Source of the DNA: Patulibacter sp. SYSU D01012
GTDB taxonomy: Bacteria > Actinomycetota > Thermoleophilia > Solirubrobacterales > Solirubrobacteraceae
Direction of reading: 5' to 3'
Assembly (NCBI RefSeq): GCF_017916475.1
Contig: NZ_JAFMTB010000001.1
Span: forward strand, 1,450,849 to 1,514,848
DNA length: 64,000 nt
Shown here: piece after piece, positions 1 through 9,800 of the stretch
How the letters are laid out: each line of letters starts with the position of its first letter
How positions within the stretch are numbered: the first letter of the stretch is position 1
Program-made: the position numbers and the translations under genes
The notes under the pieces: model-generated
Told to the model about the DNA's origin: nothing
What the model saw: the letters and a program-made list of their open reading frames with translations, nothing else
The model's database searches: none

Positions 1-242
1 CGGGCCTGCTCTCCGACAGCATCATGGAGACCGTCGGCGGCATGCACGGCGCCGTGCGTCGCTCGCTCCGCAAGGGCCTGCGCACCCTCCGGGCGATCCT
101 CGAGGACGGCGCCGAGGGCGCCGGTCGGGTCAGCATCGCCGGCGGGGCCCGCAAGCCCGCCTCCAACTTCCGCCTGGATCCGCGGCTCGCCGACGAGGCC
201 CCGGCCGCGGGCGCGCACGCGGTCGCCGGTCGGCTCGACTAG
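1..242 (+). CDS. C-terminal end of an unidentified protein (cut by window edge)
   Basis: An open frame runs in from the left edge (codon phase starting at base 3) and stops with TAG at 240-242. The visible 79 residues are basic and helical at first (VRRSLRKGLRTLRAIL) and then Ala/Gly/Arg rich. The basic helix loosely recalls the end of a sigma region 4, but this is too little to name a family. The stop codon overlaps the promoter hexamer of the next gene. Confidence 0.5.
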   Translation, partial: GLLSDSIMETVGGMHGAVRRSLRKGLRTLRAILEDGAEGAGRVSIAGGARKPASNFRLDPRLADEAPAAGAHAVAGRLD

Positions 243-245
243 ACT
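240..245 (+). promoter_or_regulatory. -10 hexamer TAGACT for the lipoprotein gene
   Basis: TAGACT ends 8 bases before the ATG at 254. Such spacing places the transcription start at or within a base or two of the start codon, so the mRNA would be leaderless or nearly so. The same layout recurs at several other genes in the window. No Shine-Dalgarno sequence precedes the ATG. Confidence 0.5.
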
Positions 246-253
246 GCGCGGCC

Positions 254-946
254 ATGCGTCAGCGGCTCATCCCTCTCCTGGCCGTCGCGTTGGCGACCAC
301 CGGACTCACGGCCTGCGGCTCGAAGGAAGACGTTCCCACCCACGCGGAGACCGAGGCGGTCTTCGTGAGCGTCGGCCCGAAGAACGGCCCATACGTGAAG
401 TACCAGGTCCAGGTCTCGCGCCAGCTCAACCCGGGCGACTTCCAGAACCCCGCCGCCCGCGGCGACCAGGCGAAGGTCGACCCGGAGGACTCCGAGTACC
501 TCCGCGGCCTGCCGGCCCAGGCGCTCGCGCTGAAGAAGAACCCGCAGAACCCGCTGGACGACCAGGTCTACTTCGGCGTCTTCATCTCGGCCTACAACGA
601 CAACAAGCAGCCGCTCCGCTCGGCCGCGCTGTCGGGCTTCGAGATCCACGACTCGCTGTTCGTCGAGGGCGCGCCGAACGCGGAGGAGCACGTCTTCCGG
701 CCCGTCTCCGGCCCGGACCCGACGAACCCGCCGAACCCGTTCCTGTACCGCCAGGCGATCATTCCCGGCGCGGTCGGCACCGGCAGCGGCGTCCAGCCCC
801 TGCCGAACAGCCCGGCCGGCTCGAGCACCACGGCCGCCGAGCTGCTGCTGTTCAAGATCCCGCAGTCCTCGCTGGAGAACCGCCCCCTCGAGCTCGAGAT
901 CACGGGCCCGACCGGCGGCAAGGCCTCCATCGACCTGGACGTCTGA
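254..946 (+). CDS. Secreted lipoprotein of unknown function
   Basis: A 230-residue protein that begins with a classic lipoprotein signal: basic start (MRQR), hydrophobic core, and the lipobox LTAC with the acylated Cys at residue 21. It is therefore exported and anchored in the outer face of the membrane. The mature part is polar, Pro/Asn rich, and has a repeated beta-strand pattern with no recognised catalytic motif; a small ligand-binding or immunoglobulin-like fold is possible. The ATG is chosen because the signal peptide begins there and a TAGACT hexamer lies 8 bases upstream. A strong hairpin follows the gene, so it looks monocistronic. Confidence 0.85.
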   Translation: MRQRLIPLLAVALATTGLTACGSKEDVPTHAETEAVFVSVGPKNGPYVKYQVQVSRQLNPGDFQNPAARGDQAKVDPEDSEYLRGLPAQALALKKNPQNPLDDQVYFGVFISAYNDNKQPLRSAALSGFEIHDSLFVEGAPNAEEHVFRPVSGPDPTNPPNPFLYRQAIIPGAVGTGSGVQPLPNSPAGSSTTAAELLLFKIPQSSLENRPLELEITGPTGGKASIDLDV

Positions 947-989
947 GCCACGGCCGCGCCCGCGGCCGTCGCGACGCAGCTTCCCCGAG

Positions 990-1010
990 CGGGGCGCCAC
1001 CGGCGCCCCG
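990..1010 (+). terminator. Hairpin terminator after the lipoprotein gene
   Basis: A perfect 9-bp stem, CGGGGCGCC (990-998) and GGCGCCCCG (1002-1010), with a 3-base loop, followed by a modestly T-containing tract. It lies 44 bases after the lipoprotein stop. The rest of the 947-1263 gap is extremely GC-rich and holds no gene that I can support. Confidence 0.65.
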
Positions 1011-1263
1011 TTCGTCGTTCCGGGAGCGGTGCCGGGTCGAGCGGGCCTGGCGCGGCCGCCGCTCGGACCCGGGCCACGGCCGGGGGCGGGGACCGGCGCG
1101 TCCGTGGGGCCGCGCGCGCGGCGCGGCCCCCGGCCGCGGCGGCCGTGGGCGCGGACGACGGCCGGCCCCGCCGTGCGTCGCCGCTCCGCGCGTGCCGGGG
1201 CGATCGGGCCGGCTGCCGGACCGGAGGGCGCGGTCGGCGGGGCCGCCCGTGCGCGGCCCGCGC

Positions 1264-3114
1264 TCAGTCGTCGAGCGCGGCGGTCAGGACCTTGCGGGCC
1301 ACGGGGGCGGCCGTCGCGCCGCCCTGGAAGTTCCGCGCACGGAGCACGCCGACCGCGATCGGATCGCCGCCGCCCTTGACGGCGTAGGCGGCCATCCAGG
1401 CCGTCGTCGACTTGCCGTCGGCGTTGCCGCAGGCCGACGGCGGCTCGGGCGCCTCCGTCACGGCGTCGGGCTGCTGCGCCTCGGCCTGCTGCTCCTCCTG
1501 GGCGTCGCAGGCGTCGCCCTGGGTGCTGGCGAGCTCCGCGGTCCCGGTCTTGCCCGCGGTCGTCACGCCGGAGAGCGGCACGCGCGCGTCCTCGCCCGTG
1601 CCGTCGCGCACGACCGCCGTCATGAGCTGGCGCATGTCGCTCGCGACGGACCGGTCGAGGACCTTCCGGCTCTTCGCGCGCGCGTTCGTGCGGACGAAGG
1701 AGAGCGCGGGCTGGCGGCCGCCGTTGGCGACCGTCGCGGTCATGAGCGCCACCTGGAGGGCCGTCGCCTGGACCCGGCCCTGCCCGATCGCGGACGCGGC
1801 GGCCTCGCCGATGCCGTTCATCTCGGCCGCCTCGGGGATCGTGCTGATCTGGGCGCCGGGCACCCCGTCGGGCCGGCGGTTGAAGCCGAACGCCTCGGCC
1901 ATCTCGACGAGCCGCTTCGCGCCGAGCTTCGCGCCCAGGGGGACGAAGACCGAGTTGCAGGAGTGGGCGAAGGACTCGACGAGCGAGCCTCCGCAGACCT
2001 CGCCGTTGGAGTTCTCGATGCCGAAGCCCTTGGCCTCCGTCTCGCGCGGGTACTGCGTGGTGGTCTTCGCCACCCCGTCCTGCAGCGCCGCGGCCGCCGT
2101 CACGATCTTCATCGTCGAGCCGGGCGGCTGGAGCGCGCTCCACGCGCTGCCCTGGAAGCCGAGGACCTCGCCGGTGCGGGCGTTGACGACGAGCGTGCCG
2201 GTGGCGTCCGGGGCGTCGCTCTGCGCCTCGACGGCCGCCTTCACGACAGCCAGGTCGATCGAGCTGCGCACGGCTGGCGCCTTCCGCGGCCGCACGCGCG
2301 CGAGGACGCGGTCCCCGGCGCGCAGCGTCCCGCCGGGCCGCCCGACCAGCTGCGGGTTGAGGATGCGCTCCAGGCCCGAGACGCCCACCTTGGCGTCCGC
2401 GGGCACGCCCAGGCGGCGCAGGGCGGCGCGGTCCTCCTCGGTGGCGGTGCCGAGGGACCCGACGACCTGGCTCGCGAGGTTGGGGACGCTCGACGTGCGG
2501 TCGGCCCCCTCCGCCAGCGGCGTGCCGTCGCGGGCCAGGATGTCGGCGCGGGCGGGCATCTCGGTCGTGCGGGTGACCGTCTCGCCCTCGCGCAGGCCGG
2601 GCAGCGCCATCCGTCGCGACCAGCGCACCCGGGCGTCGCCGCCGTCGCCGTCGAGCGGCACGTCGACGGTGCCGCGCAGGCGGCCGAACAGGCGCGTGCG
2701 CGCCACCACGGGCACGCTGAAGCCGTCGTCGGTGCGGCGGGGCCGGCCGGCGTCGACCGCGATGACCGTCGCCGTGTCGAGCGTCTGCCGGTTGATCGCC
2801 GCGAAGCGCGCGGCGTCGGTGCGGGACCGGGCGGCGGCGTCGATCGCGGCGTACATCCCGGCGAAGTCCCGCTGCTCCCAGGCCCGGACGTAGCGGTCGA
2901 CGAGGTCGCTCTCCGCGCGGCGGCTGGCCCGCGCGTCGAGCACGAGGTAGCCGCCGATCCCGAGGACGAGCGCCAGCACGAGCGCGGCGGGCACGAGCGG
3001 GCCGCGGCCCAGCGGCCCCCGGCGACGACCGCGGCCGCCGCCGCGGCCCGGCGCGGCCGGACGGAGCGCGCCCGTCCGGCGCTGCGGAGGGCGTCGACGT
3101 CCCGGGGCCGGCAT
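1264..3114 (-). CDS. Class B penicillin-binding protein with MecA-type N-terminal domain
   Basis: A 616-residue DD-transpeptidase that cross-links peptidoglycan outside the membrane. A basic Pro/Arg-rich cytoplasmic stretch (1-45) precedes one membrane helix (about 47-65). An NTF2-like MecA_N domain (about 70-175) and a dimerisation region follow, then the transpeptidase domain with SxxK = STMK (S333), SxN = SCN (S385) and KTG (K522). A Cys- and Gln/Glu-rich insertion follows the KTG box. There is no glycosyltransferase domain. The ATG is the only one that keeps the basic tail and helix. It is divergent from the MarP-like gene across 66 bases. The MecA_N domain is typical of low-affinity PBPs, but beta-lactam resistance is not shown. 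Confidence 0.9.
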   Translation of the reverse strand: MPAPGRRRPPQRRTGALRPAAPGRGGGRGRRRGPLGRGPLVPAALVLALVLGIGGYLVLDARASRRAESDLVDRYVRAWEQRDFAGMYAAIDAAARSRTDAARFAAINRQTLDTATVIAVDAGRPRRTDDGFSVPVVARTRLFGRLRGTVDVPLDGDGGDARVRWSRRMALPGLREGETVTRTTEMPARADILARDGTPLAEGADRTSSVPNLASQVVGSLGTATEEDRAALRRLGVPADAKVGVSGLERILNPQLVGRPGGTLRAGDRVLARVRPRKAPAVRSSIDLAVVKAAVEAQSDAPDATGTLVVNARTGEVLGFQGSAWSALQPPGSTMKIVTAAAALQDGVAKTTTQYPRETEAKGFGIENSNGEVCGGSLVESFAHSCNSVFVPLGAKLGAKRLVEMAEAFGFNRRPDGVPGAQISTIPEAAEMNGIGEAAASAIGQGRVQATALQVALMTATVANGGRQPALSFVRTNARAKSRKVLDRSVASDMRQLMTAVVRDGTGEDARVPLSGVTTAGKTGTAELASTQGDACDAQEEQQAEAQQPDAVTEAPEPPSACGNADGKSTTAWMAAYAVKGGGDPIAVGVLRARNFQGGATAAPVARKVLTAALDD

Positions 3115-3122
3115 CTCCCGCC

Positions 3123-3128
3123 AGTGTA
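3123..3128 (-). promoter_or_regulatory. -10 hexamer TACACT for the PBP gene
   Basis: On the minus strand TACACT ends 8 bases before the PBP ATG, again predicting a near-leaderless transcript. GGGAG lies almost against the ATG, too close to act as a normal ribosome binding site. Confidence 0.5.
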
Positions 3129-3164
3129 CCCGCGCGTGCGCGGCGGCACCCCCGGGCGGCCGGG

Positions 3165-3170
3165 TAGCCT
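3165..3170 (+). promoter_or_regulatory. -10 hexamer TAGCCT for the MarP-like protease gene
   Basis: TAGCCT ends 10 bases before the ATG at 3181. With the divergent PBP hexamer only about 36 bases away, both envelope genes appear to be driven from one compact 66-base region. Confidence 0.4.
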
Positions 3171-3180
3171 GCCGGGACGG

Positions 3181-4347
3181 ATGACGACGCTCGACTGGGT
3201 CCTCGTGGCGGTGCTGGTGCTCGCGGCCGCGGGCGGCACCACCCAGGGGTTCCTCGCGTCCGCGTTCGGCTTCGTGGGCTTCATGGGCGGCGCGCTCGTC
3301 GGCGCGCGGCTCGGTCCCCTCGTGCTGTCGGAGGGCGAGCGCAACGTCAACGCGCCGGTCGCCGCCGTGTTCGGCGCGGTGCTGCTCGGCGTCCTGCTCG
3401 GCACCGCGCTGCAACGGCTCGGCGACCGCGTCCGCCGCCTGCTGCGCGGCCCCGGGCTGGGCGTGGGCCGCGCGCTCGACGGCGCGCTGGGCGCGCTCTT
3501 CACCGCCGCGCTCGTGGTCCTCGCCGCCTGGTTCGTCTCGGCCATGGTCCTGCAGACGCCGGGCGTGCCCGGGTCGTGGCGCGCCCAGGTGCGGGAGTCG
3601 TCCGTGCTCCGCCAGCTGCGCCGCACGCTCCCGCCGGCCGACGACGCGCTCGCGCTGCTGGCGCGGTTCGACCCGCTGCCGGGCTTCGCGGGGCCGAGCG
3701 CGGCCGTCGACCCGCCGGACCCGCGGATCCTGGCGATGCCCGGCGTGCGGACGGGGCGGCGCGGCGTCGTGCGGGTCGAGGGCTCGGCGTGCGGCGTCGG
3801 CGTCGTCGGCACGGGCTGGGTCGCGGAGGACGGGCTCGTGGTGACGAACCAGCACGTGGTGGCGGGGGAGGAGGACACGACGGTGACCGCGGCGGTGGGC
3901 GGCCAACGGGTCACGGCCGAGCCGGTGTACGTGGACCGCGACCAGGACCTGGCGATCCTCGCCGCGCCCGACCTGTCCCTGCAGCCGCTCACCTACGTGG
4001 ACGCGCCCGAGGTGGGCTCGTCCGCGGCGATCCTCGGCTACCCGCTCGCGGGGCCGTTCAAGGCTCGCGCTGCGCGGATCGGCGACGCCCAGACGGTGAC
4101 GGGCCAGGACGCCTACGGCCACGGGCCGATCCGCCGGCGCGTGCTCCCGTTCCGCGGCCTCGTCCAGCAGGGCAACAGCGGCGGTCCGCTCGTCGACCGG
4201 CGGGGGCGGGTGGTCGGGACGGTCTTCGCCTCGTCGACCCGGGCCGACCAGCGCCGCGGCTACGCGGTGCCGAACGACGTGCTCCGCGACGCGCTCGCGC
4301 AGGCGGACCCCTCCGTGCGCGTGGACCCCGGGCCCTGCAGCCACTGA
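3181..4347 (+). CDS. MarP-like membrane serine protease (CvpA domain plus trypsin-like domain)
   Basis: A 388-residue protein. Residues 1-125 carry four hydrophobic helices of the CvpA/colicin V type; about 185-380 form a chymotrypsin-fold protease. The triad is visible: H225 in TNQHVV, D256 in DQDLAIL, and S333 in QQGNSGGPL. Cys191 (SACGVGVV) may form the regulatory disulfide known for Mycobacterium MarP. In that family the protease faces the periplasm and is needed for acid and oxidative stress tolerance through cleavage of a peptidoglycan hydrolase. That role is transferred by family only. It lies divergent to a PBP, which fits an envelope function. Confidence 0.88.
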   Translation: MTTLDWVLVAVLVLAAAGGTTQGFLASAFGFVGFMGGALVGARLGPLVLSEGERNVNAPVAAVFGAVLLGVLLGTALQRLGDRVRRLLRGPGLGVGRALDGALGALFTAALVVLAAWFVSAMVLQTPGVPGSWRAQVRESSVLRQLRRTLPPADDALALLARFDPLPGFAGPSAAVDPPDPRILAMPGVRTGRRGVVRVEGSACGVGVVGTGWVAEDGLVVTNQHVVAGEEDTTVTAAVGGQRVTAEPVYVDRDQDLAILAAPDLSLQPLTYVDAPEVGSSAAILGYPLAGPFKARAARIGDAQTVTGQDAYGHGPIRRRVLPFRGLVQQGNSGGPLVDRRGRVVGTVFASSTRADQRRGYAVPNDVLRDALAQADPSVRVDPGPCSH

Positions 4348-4418
4348 CGGCACGGGTTCGGCACGGGTCGCGCACCGTCTCGGCACGGGCCGCGGTCGGC
4401 CCGGGGGCGGCGTCCCGC

Positions 4419-4424
4419 TACGCT
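4419..4424 (+). promoter_or_regulatory. -10 hexamer TACGCT for the topoisomerase gene
   Basis: TACGCT ends 7 bases before the GTG at 4432. This spacing fits a leaderless mRNA and supports the GTG as the start. Confidence 0.5.
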
Positions 4425-4431
4425 CCGGCCC

Positions 4432-6777
4432 GTGGGCAAGACGCTGGTCATCGCCGAGAAGCCGTCCGTCGGGCGGGATCTCGCCAAGGTCCTCCCGGGC
4501 TCGTTCCAGGTGGGCAAGCCCACGGGCGAGCGGAACGCGCGCTGGATGGAGGGCGACGAGCACGTCATCACGTGGGCGGTCGGCCACCTCGTGCAGCTCG
4601 CCGAGCCGGACGCGTACGACAAGAAGTTCAAGCGCTGGAAGATGGAGGACCTGCCCATCGTCCCGAGCGAGTTCAAGCTCGTGGAGCGCGACGACCAGTC
4701 GAAGAAGCAGATGGCGGTCATCAAGAACCTCCTGCGCCGCGACGACGTCACCGAGGTCATCAACGCCTGCGACGCCGGCCGCGAGGGCGAGCTGATCTTC
4801 CGCTGGATCTTCGACGCGGCGGGCGGCCGGCAGCCCGTCCGCCGTCTGTGGCTCTCGTCCATGACCGAGACCGCGATGCGCCGCGCGCTCGGCGAGCTGC
4901 GGTCGCCCGACGAGGTCGAGCTGCTCGGCGAGGCCGCGCAGTCGCGGTCCGAGGCGGATTGGCTCGTCGGCATGAACGCCACGCGCGCCGCGACGATCCG
5001 CCTGCGCTCCAGCTTCGACGGCGCCGTCTCGCTCGGTCGCGTGCAGACGCCGACGCTGGCGATCCTCGCCCGTCGCGAGGAGGAGATCGCCGCCTTCGTC
5101 CCCGAGCCGTACTGGCTCGTCGACGCGCGCTTCGAGGCCGCGCCCGCCGACGGGAAGTCGCGCGCGTACACCGGGCGCCTGTACCAGGGCACGGAGCCCC
5201 GGCTGAAGACGGCCGAGGAGGCCGAGGCGATCGCCGCGGCGCTGAACGCCTCCCCCCGCCCCACCGGCACCATCACGAAGCTCGAGAAGGCGCGGCGCAA
5301 GGAGCGCGCGCCGATGCTCTACGACCTCACGTCGCTGCAGCGCGAGGCGGGCTCGCGCTTCGGCTTCACCGCCCGCCGCACGCTCGCGGCGGCGCAGCGC
5401 TGCTACGAGGAGCACAAGGCGCTGACGTACCCGCGTACGAGCTCGCGCTACCTGACGACGGACATGATCCCCGAGATCCGGCCGACGGCCGGGCAGGTCG
5501 GGTCGCGGCCGGAGTACCGCGAGGCCGCCCGTTACGTGCAGGGGCTCGAGAAGCTGCCGCTCGGCCGGGTCGTCAACGACGAGAAGGTCGCCGACCACCA
5601 CGCGATCATCCCGACGAACGCGAAGCACGTCCTCGACAAGATGAGCGACGACGACCGGCGGATCTACGACATGGTCGTGCGCCGGTTCCTCGCGGTCTTC
5701 CACCCCGAGGCGGAGTTCGAGAACACCCGCATCGAGACGACCGTCGAGACCCCGGGCGCGCCCGAGATCGCCAAGGGTCCGCACGTCTTCCGCACCCGGG
5801 GTCGCGTGCTGCTCGTGCCCGGCTGGCGCGGCGTCTACGGCGAGCTCGAGGAAGGCTCGGCGTCCGACGACGACGAGGGCGCGACGCAGACGCTGCCGAA
5901 GCTCGAGCAGGGCGAGGCCGCGGACGTCCGGAGGGCGACGTCCGAGGAGAAGGTCACGAAGCCGCCGCGCCGCTACAGCGACGCGTCGCTGCTCGGGGCG
6001 ATGGAGACCGCCGGCCAGCTCGTCGAGGACGACGAGGCGCGCGAGGCCATGAAGGACGCCGGCATCGGCACGCCGGCCACCCGCGCGGCGATCATCGAGC
6101 GCCTCATCGACGTCGGCTACGTCGAGCGCGACGGCCGCGCCCTGATCGTCACCGAGAAGGGCCTCAACGTCATCCGCCTGCTCGACGGGCACCAGCTCAC
6201 CTCGCCGTCGCTGACGGGCGACTGGGAGCACCGCCTGGCGAAGATCGAGTCCGGCGAGGAGACGCGCCGCGCCTTCATGGACGCGATCGCGCGCTTCGCG
6301 AAGGAGACCGTCGAGGAGCTGGACGCGAAGCTCAAGGACGTCCGCATCCAGCGGGCGACCCTGGGCCCGTGCCCGGTCTGCGGCCGCGAGATCAGCGAGA
6401 ACCGCAAGGGCTTCTCGTGCTGGTCGAAGGACGACCCGGGCTGCGGCTTCGTGATCTGGAAGGCGAAGGCGGGCAAGACGCTCGCCCCCGCGGTCGCCAA
6501 GGAGCTGATCAAGACCGGCCGCACGGCGAAGCAGGTCACGGGCTTCAAGAGCCGCGCGGGCCGCAGCTTCCGCGCCCGCCTGGCGCTGCACCAGACCGAG
6601 GACGGCAAGTGGCGCGTCGAGTTCGACGAGCCGTGGGCGCAGGAGGGCGCGCGGGCGCCGTCGGCCGAGGAGGTCGAGGCCGCCGAGGCGGCGACCGCGG
6701 CCGCGACCGGCGAGGCCGCCGTGGCCGTCGCCGGCGAGGCGCCCGCGGCGGCGGGCGACTCCGACCGGGCCGCCTGA
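4432..6777 (+). CDS. topB: Type IA DNA topoisomerase (topoisomerase III-like)
   Basis: A 781-residue enzyme that relaxes or decatenates DNA by cutting one strand. The N-terminal Toprim domain starts with TLVIAEKPS and has DAGREGE with the metal-binding acidic residues. The active tyrosine is Y333 in LTYPRTSSRYL. Near the C-terminus (about 640-675) is a four-Cys zinc ribbon beginning CPVCGREI, followed by an Ala-rich acidic tail of about 50 residues. The IAEKPS start and single C-terminal finger fit topoisomerase III better than topoisomerase I. It starts with GTG at 4432, just after a TACGCT hexamer. Confidence 0.9.
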   Translation: MGKTLVIAEKPSVGRDLAKVLPGSFQVGKPTGERNARWMEGDEHVITWAVGHLVQLAEPDAYDKKFKRWKMEDLPIVPSEFKLVERDDQSKKQMAVIKNLLRRDDVTEVINACDAGREGELIFRWIFDAAGGRQPVRRLWLSSMTETAMRRALGELRSPDEVELLGEAAQSRSEADWLVGMNATRAATIRLRSSFDGAVSLGRVQTPTLAILARREEEIAAFVPEPYWLVDARFEAAPADGKSRAYTGRLYQGTEPRLKTAEEAEAIAAALNASPRPTGTITKLEKARRKERAPMLYDLTSLQREAGSRFGFTARRTLAAAQRCYEEHKALTYPRTSSRYLTTDMIPEIRPTAGQVGSRPEYREAARYVQGLEKLPLGRVVNDEKVADHHAIIPTNAKHVLDKMSDDDRRIYDMVVRRFLAVFHPEAEFENTRIETTVETPGAPEIAKGPHVFRTRGRVLLVPGWRGVYGELEEGSASDDDEGATQTLPKLEQGEAADVRRATSEEKVTKPPRRYSDASLLGAMETAGQLVEDDEAREAMKDAGIGTPATRAAIIERLIDVGYVERDGRALIVTEKGLNVIRLLDGHQLTSPSLTGDWEHRLAKIESGEETRRAFMDAIARFAKETVEELDAKLKDVRIQRATLGPCPVCGREISENRKGFSCWSKDDPGCGFVIWKAKAGKTLAPAVAKELIKTGRTAKQVTGFKSRAGRSFRARLALHQTEDGKWRVEFDEPWAQEGARAPSAEEVEAAEAATAAATGEAAVAVAGEAPAAAGDSDRAA

Positions 6778-6859
6778 TCCGCCCGCCGGGGGAGGACGGG
6801 CCGTCCCCCGGCCGCAAGCGGGCGTGCACGCCGTCCGGCGCTCCTGCGACGGTCCAGGG

Positions 6860-9800
6860 GTGACGCTCCAGCTGGTCACGGGCCCGACGAACGCCGCCAA
6901 GGCGGGCGTCGTGCTGGGCCTCGTGCGGGAGTGGTCCCGGGCCGGCGCCGGCGGGCGCGCCCCGATCCTCGTCGTCCCGACGGGCCCCGACGCGGACCGC
7001 TACCGCCGCGAGCTCCTCGCGGTGTGCGGGGGCGCGGCCCTCGGCGTGCAGGTCGGGACGTTCGGCCGCCTGCTCGACGCCGCGCGCCGGGCGGCCGGCG
7101 TCCCCGCGCGCACCCTCGGGCCGCTCGCCCGCGACCGCATGCTCGCCGTCGCGTTGCGCGGCGTCGCGGCCGGGCGGCCGCTCGCGGGCACCGCCGGGCG
7201 CCCGGGCGTGCGCCGGCGGCTGGCGGGGCTGCTCGAGGAGCTCGCCGAGCGGGGGTTCACCCCCGCCGAGCTGACCGCCGCGCTCGAGGCGCTCGATGCG
7301 GCCGAGCACGGCGTGGACCGTCAGCTCGTCGAGGACCTCGGCACGGTGCTCGGGGCCGTCGCCGCGCGGCTGGACGGCCTCGCCGCCGCCGCGGACGGCC
7401 CGCTCCCCACGCCCGGCGCGCAGGCGCTCGCCACGCGGCGCGCGCTGGCGGCCGACCCGGCCCGGTGGGGCGGCCGGCCCGTGGCCTTCTACGGCTTCGA
7501 CGACCTGACGTTCGGCCAGACCGCGCTCGTCCGCGTGCTGGCCCGCGTCGCCGACGTCGTGGTCTCGCTGCCGTACGAGGACGGCCGGGTGGCGACGGCG
7601 GCCCGGCGCCCGGTCGTCGACGAGCTGCGGGCCGTCGCGGCGGAGTCGGCGGGCGGCGCGGGGTCCACCGGGCTGCTGCCGCTGCGGCCGGGCGACGCCG
7701 TCCTGGACGGGGCGGCGGTCGTCGCGGTCGACCGGCACGAGGTGCGGCTGGCCCGGCCGGACGCCGCCGGCGGCCGTGGCCGCCTGGAGCGCGGGCTGTT
7801 CGAGCCGCCGGAGGGGCCGGCGCCGCCCGCCGCCGGCGACGAGGACCGACCGCCGCTCGACGACGTCGTGCTGGTCGAGGGCGGCAGCCCCCGGAGCGAG
7901 GCCGAGGCGCTGGTCGACGAGCTGCTCCGTGCCGCCGGCGAGCTCGACCTGGAGTGGCACGACCTCGCGGTCGCCGTGCGCGAGGCCGCCGGGCCGACCG
8001 GCGCCCGCCTCGAGCGCGAGCTGACCGCCCGCGGCGTGCCGGTCGCCCGTCCGCGCGAGCTGCCGGCGCGCCGGACGGCGGTCGGCGCCGCTGTCGCGGC
8101 CCTCGCGCGCCTGGCGGTCGGCACCGCGACGCCCGACGACGTCGTCCTCGTCCTGCGCGCCGGCGCCACGCGCGTGGGGCTCGACGTCGTCGACCGCTTC
8201 GCCATCGAGCTGCGCCGCGAGGGGATCACCGAGGCCCGCGACGCGTGGCGGCGGGCTGCCCGGCACAGCCCCACGCTGGAGGGCCTGGACCTCCTGGCCA
8301 CGGTGCGCCTGGACCACGGGACGCCCACGACGCCCGCGCTCGCCGAGCGGCTGACCGGCGCGTTGCCGGCGCTCGAGGAGCTGCTGGTCACCACGACGGT
8401 GCCGGCGCCCCGCGACCCCGAGCGTCGCGCCCTCCGCCGCATCGGCGAGCACCTGCGGGCCGTCGACGCGCTCGACGAGGCCGACCCGGCGCTGGTGCCG
8501 ACCCCGGAGGAGCTGGCCGACGAGCTCGCCGAGCTCCCGGTGCCGGTCGGCGAGCCCCCGGGCCCCGGCCGGCTCGAGATCGCGGCGCCCGGCGCGCTGC
8601 GCGGCCGCCAGGTCGCGGTGCTGGCCCTGGCGGACCTGCGCGAGCAGGCGTTCCCGGCCCCCGACCCCGTCGACCCGCTCGTCGACCGCGACGCCCGCGA
8701 CGTGCTCGCGCGCGCCGGCGGGGTGCGGCTGACCGTGCCGGTCGAGCGCCTGGCCGCCGAGCGGACGCTGTTCCTCGAGCTCGTGGCGCGGCCGACGCGC
8801 CGGCTGCTGCTCTCGCGGGCCGTCGCCGGGCCCTCCGGCGAGGCCGAGCCGCCGGCGCCGTTCCTGGCCGACGTGCTCGCCACGCTGCACCCCGACCGGC
8901 CGCGCGTCGTCGCCCGCGGCGCCTCGCGGGTCCGGCCGGCCGCGCGTCGCCCGGTGGCGACGCCGGCCCCCTTCGGCGCCGCGCTGGACGACGCCGGCCG
9001 CGAGACCGTCCGCCGCGTCCTGCTCGAGCGCGACCGCTTCGCCGTGCGCGAGGTCGAGCGGCTCGCGCGCTGCCCCGTCTGCTGGGTCGTCGAGCACCTG
9101 GCGCGGGCGGACGACGACGAGCCGACGTCCGTGCCGCAGATCCACGGCACGCTCGTCCACGCGGTGCTGGACCGGGCGCTCGCCGCCACCGTGCGCGACG
9201 GCGAGCCGTACGGCGCCCACGACCCCGAGGAGCTGGTGGCGGCCGGCCGGCGCGCGCTCGCCGAGCTCGGTCCGGCGGCGGTGGCCGGCCTGCCGACGCA
9301 CCGGGCACGCGTGCTGCTGCGGCGCGTCGACGTGGGCGTCGCCGCCGTGCTCCGCGCGCTGCCGCAGCGCTACGACCGCGCGACCCTGCGGGCGACCGAG
9401 GTCGTCGTCGACGCGCCGGGCGACGTGCCGCCGGTCGACCTGGGGGACGGGGCGCTCGCGATCGGCCGCATCGACCGGCTGGACCGCGTCGACCTGCCGG
9501 ACGGGCGGACGGGGCTGGGCGTCGTCGACTACAAGCTCGGGACCGGCGGCGCCGTCGCGTGCGGGCGCTGGCCCGCGACGGGGACCCTGCAGGCGGCGCT
9601 GTACCTGGCCGCGGCGACCGCGGACGGCGGCGCGCCGCCCGCCTACGCCCTGTACCAGCCGACGTCGCCCGTGTCCGGCTTCGACCCCGGCGCGCGGCCG
9701 CCCGCGGGCGTCGAGCTGCGGGGCGTGCTGAACGGCCGCGCCGGCGGTCCGAAGACGCCGGAGGAGGTCGCGGCGATCGTCGAGGACGCGCACGCCCGCG

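Noticed and set aside
1264-6900. Very long minus-strand frame of 1878 codons running past the PBP
   Set aside because: Only the part from 3114 down is the PBP. The rest is antisense to the protease and topoisomerase genes and has the Arg/Ala/Gly make-up of GC-rich shadow frames.
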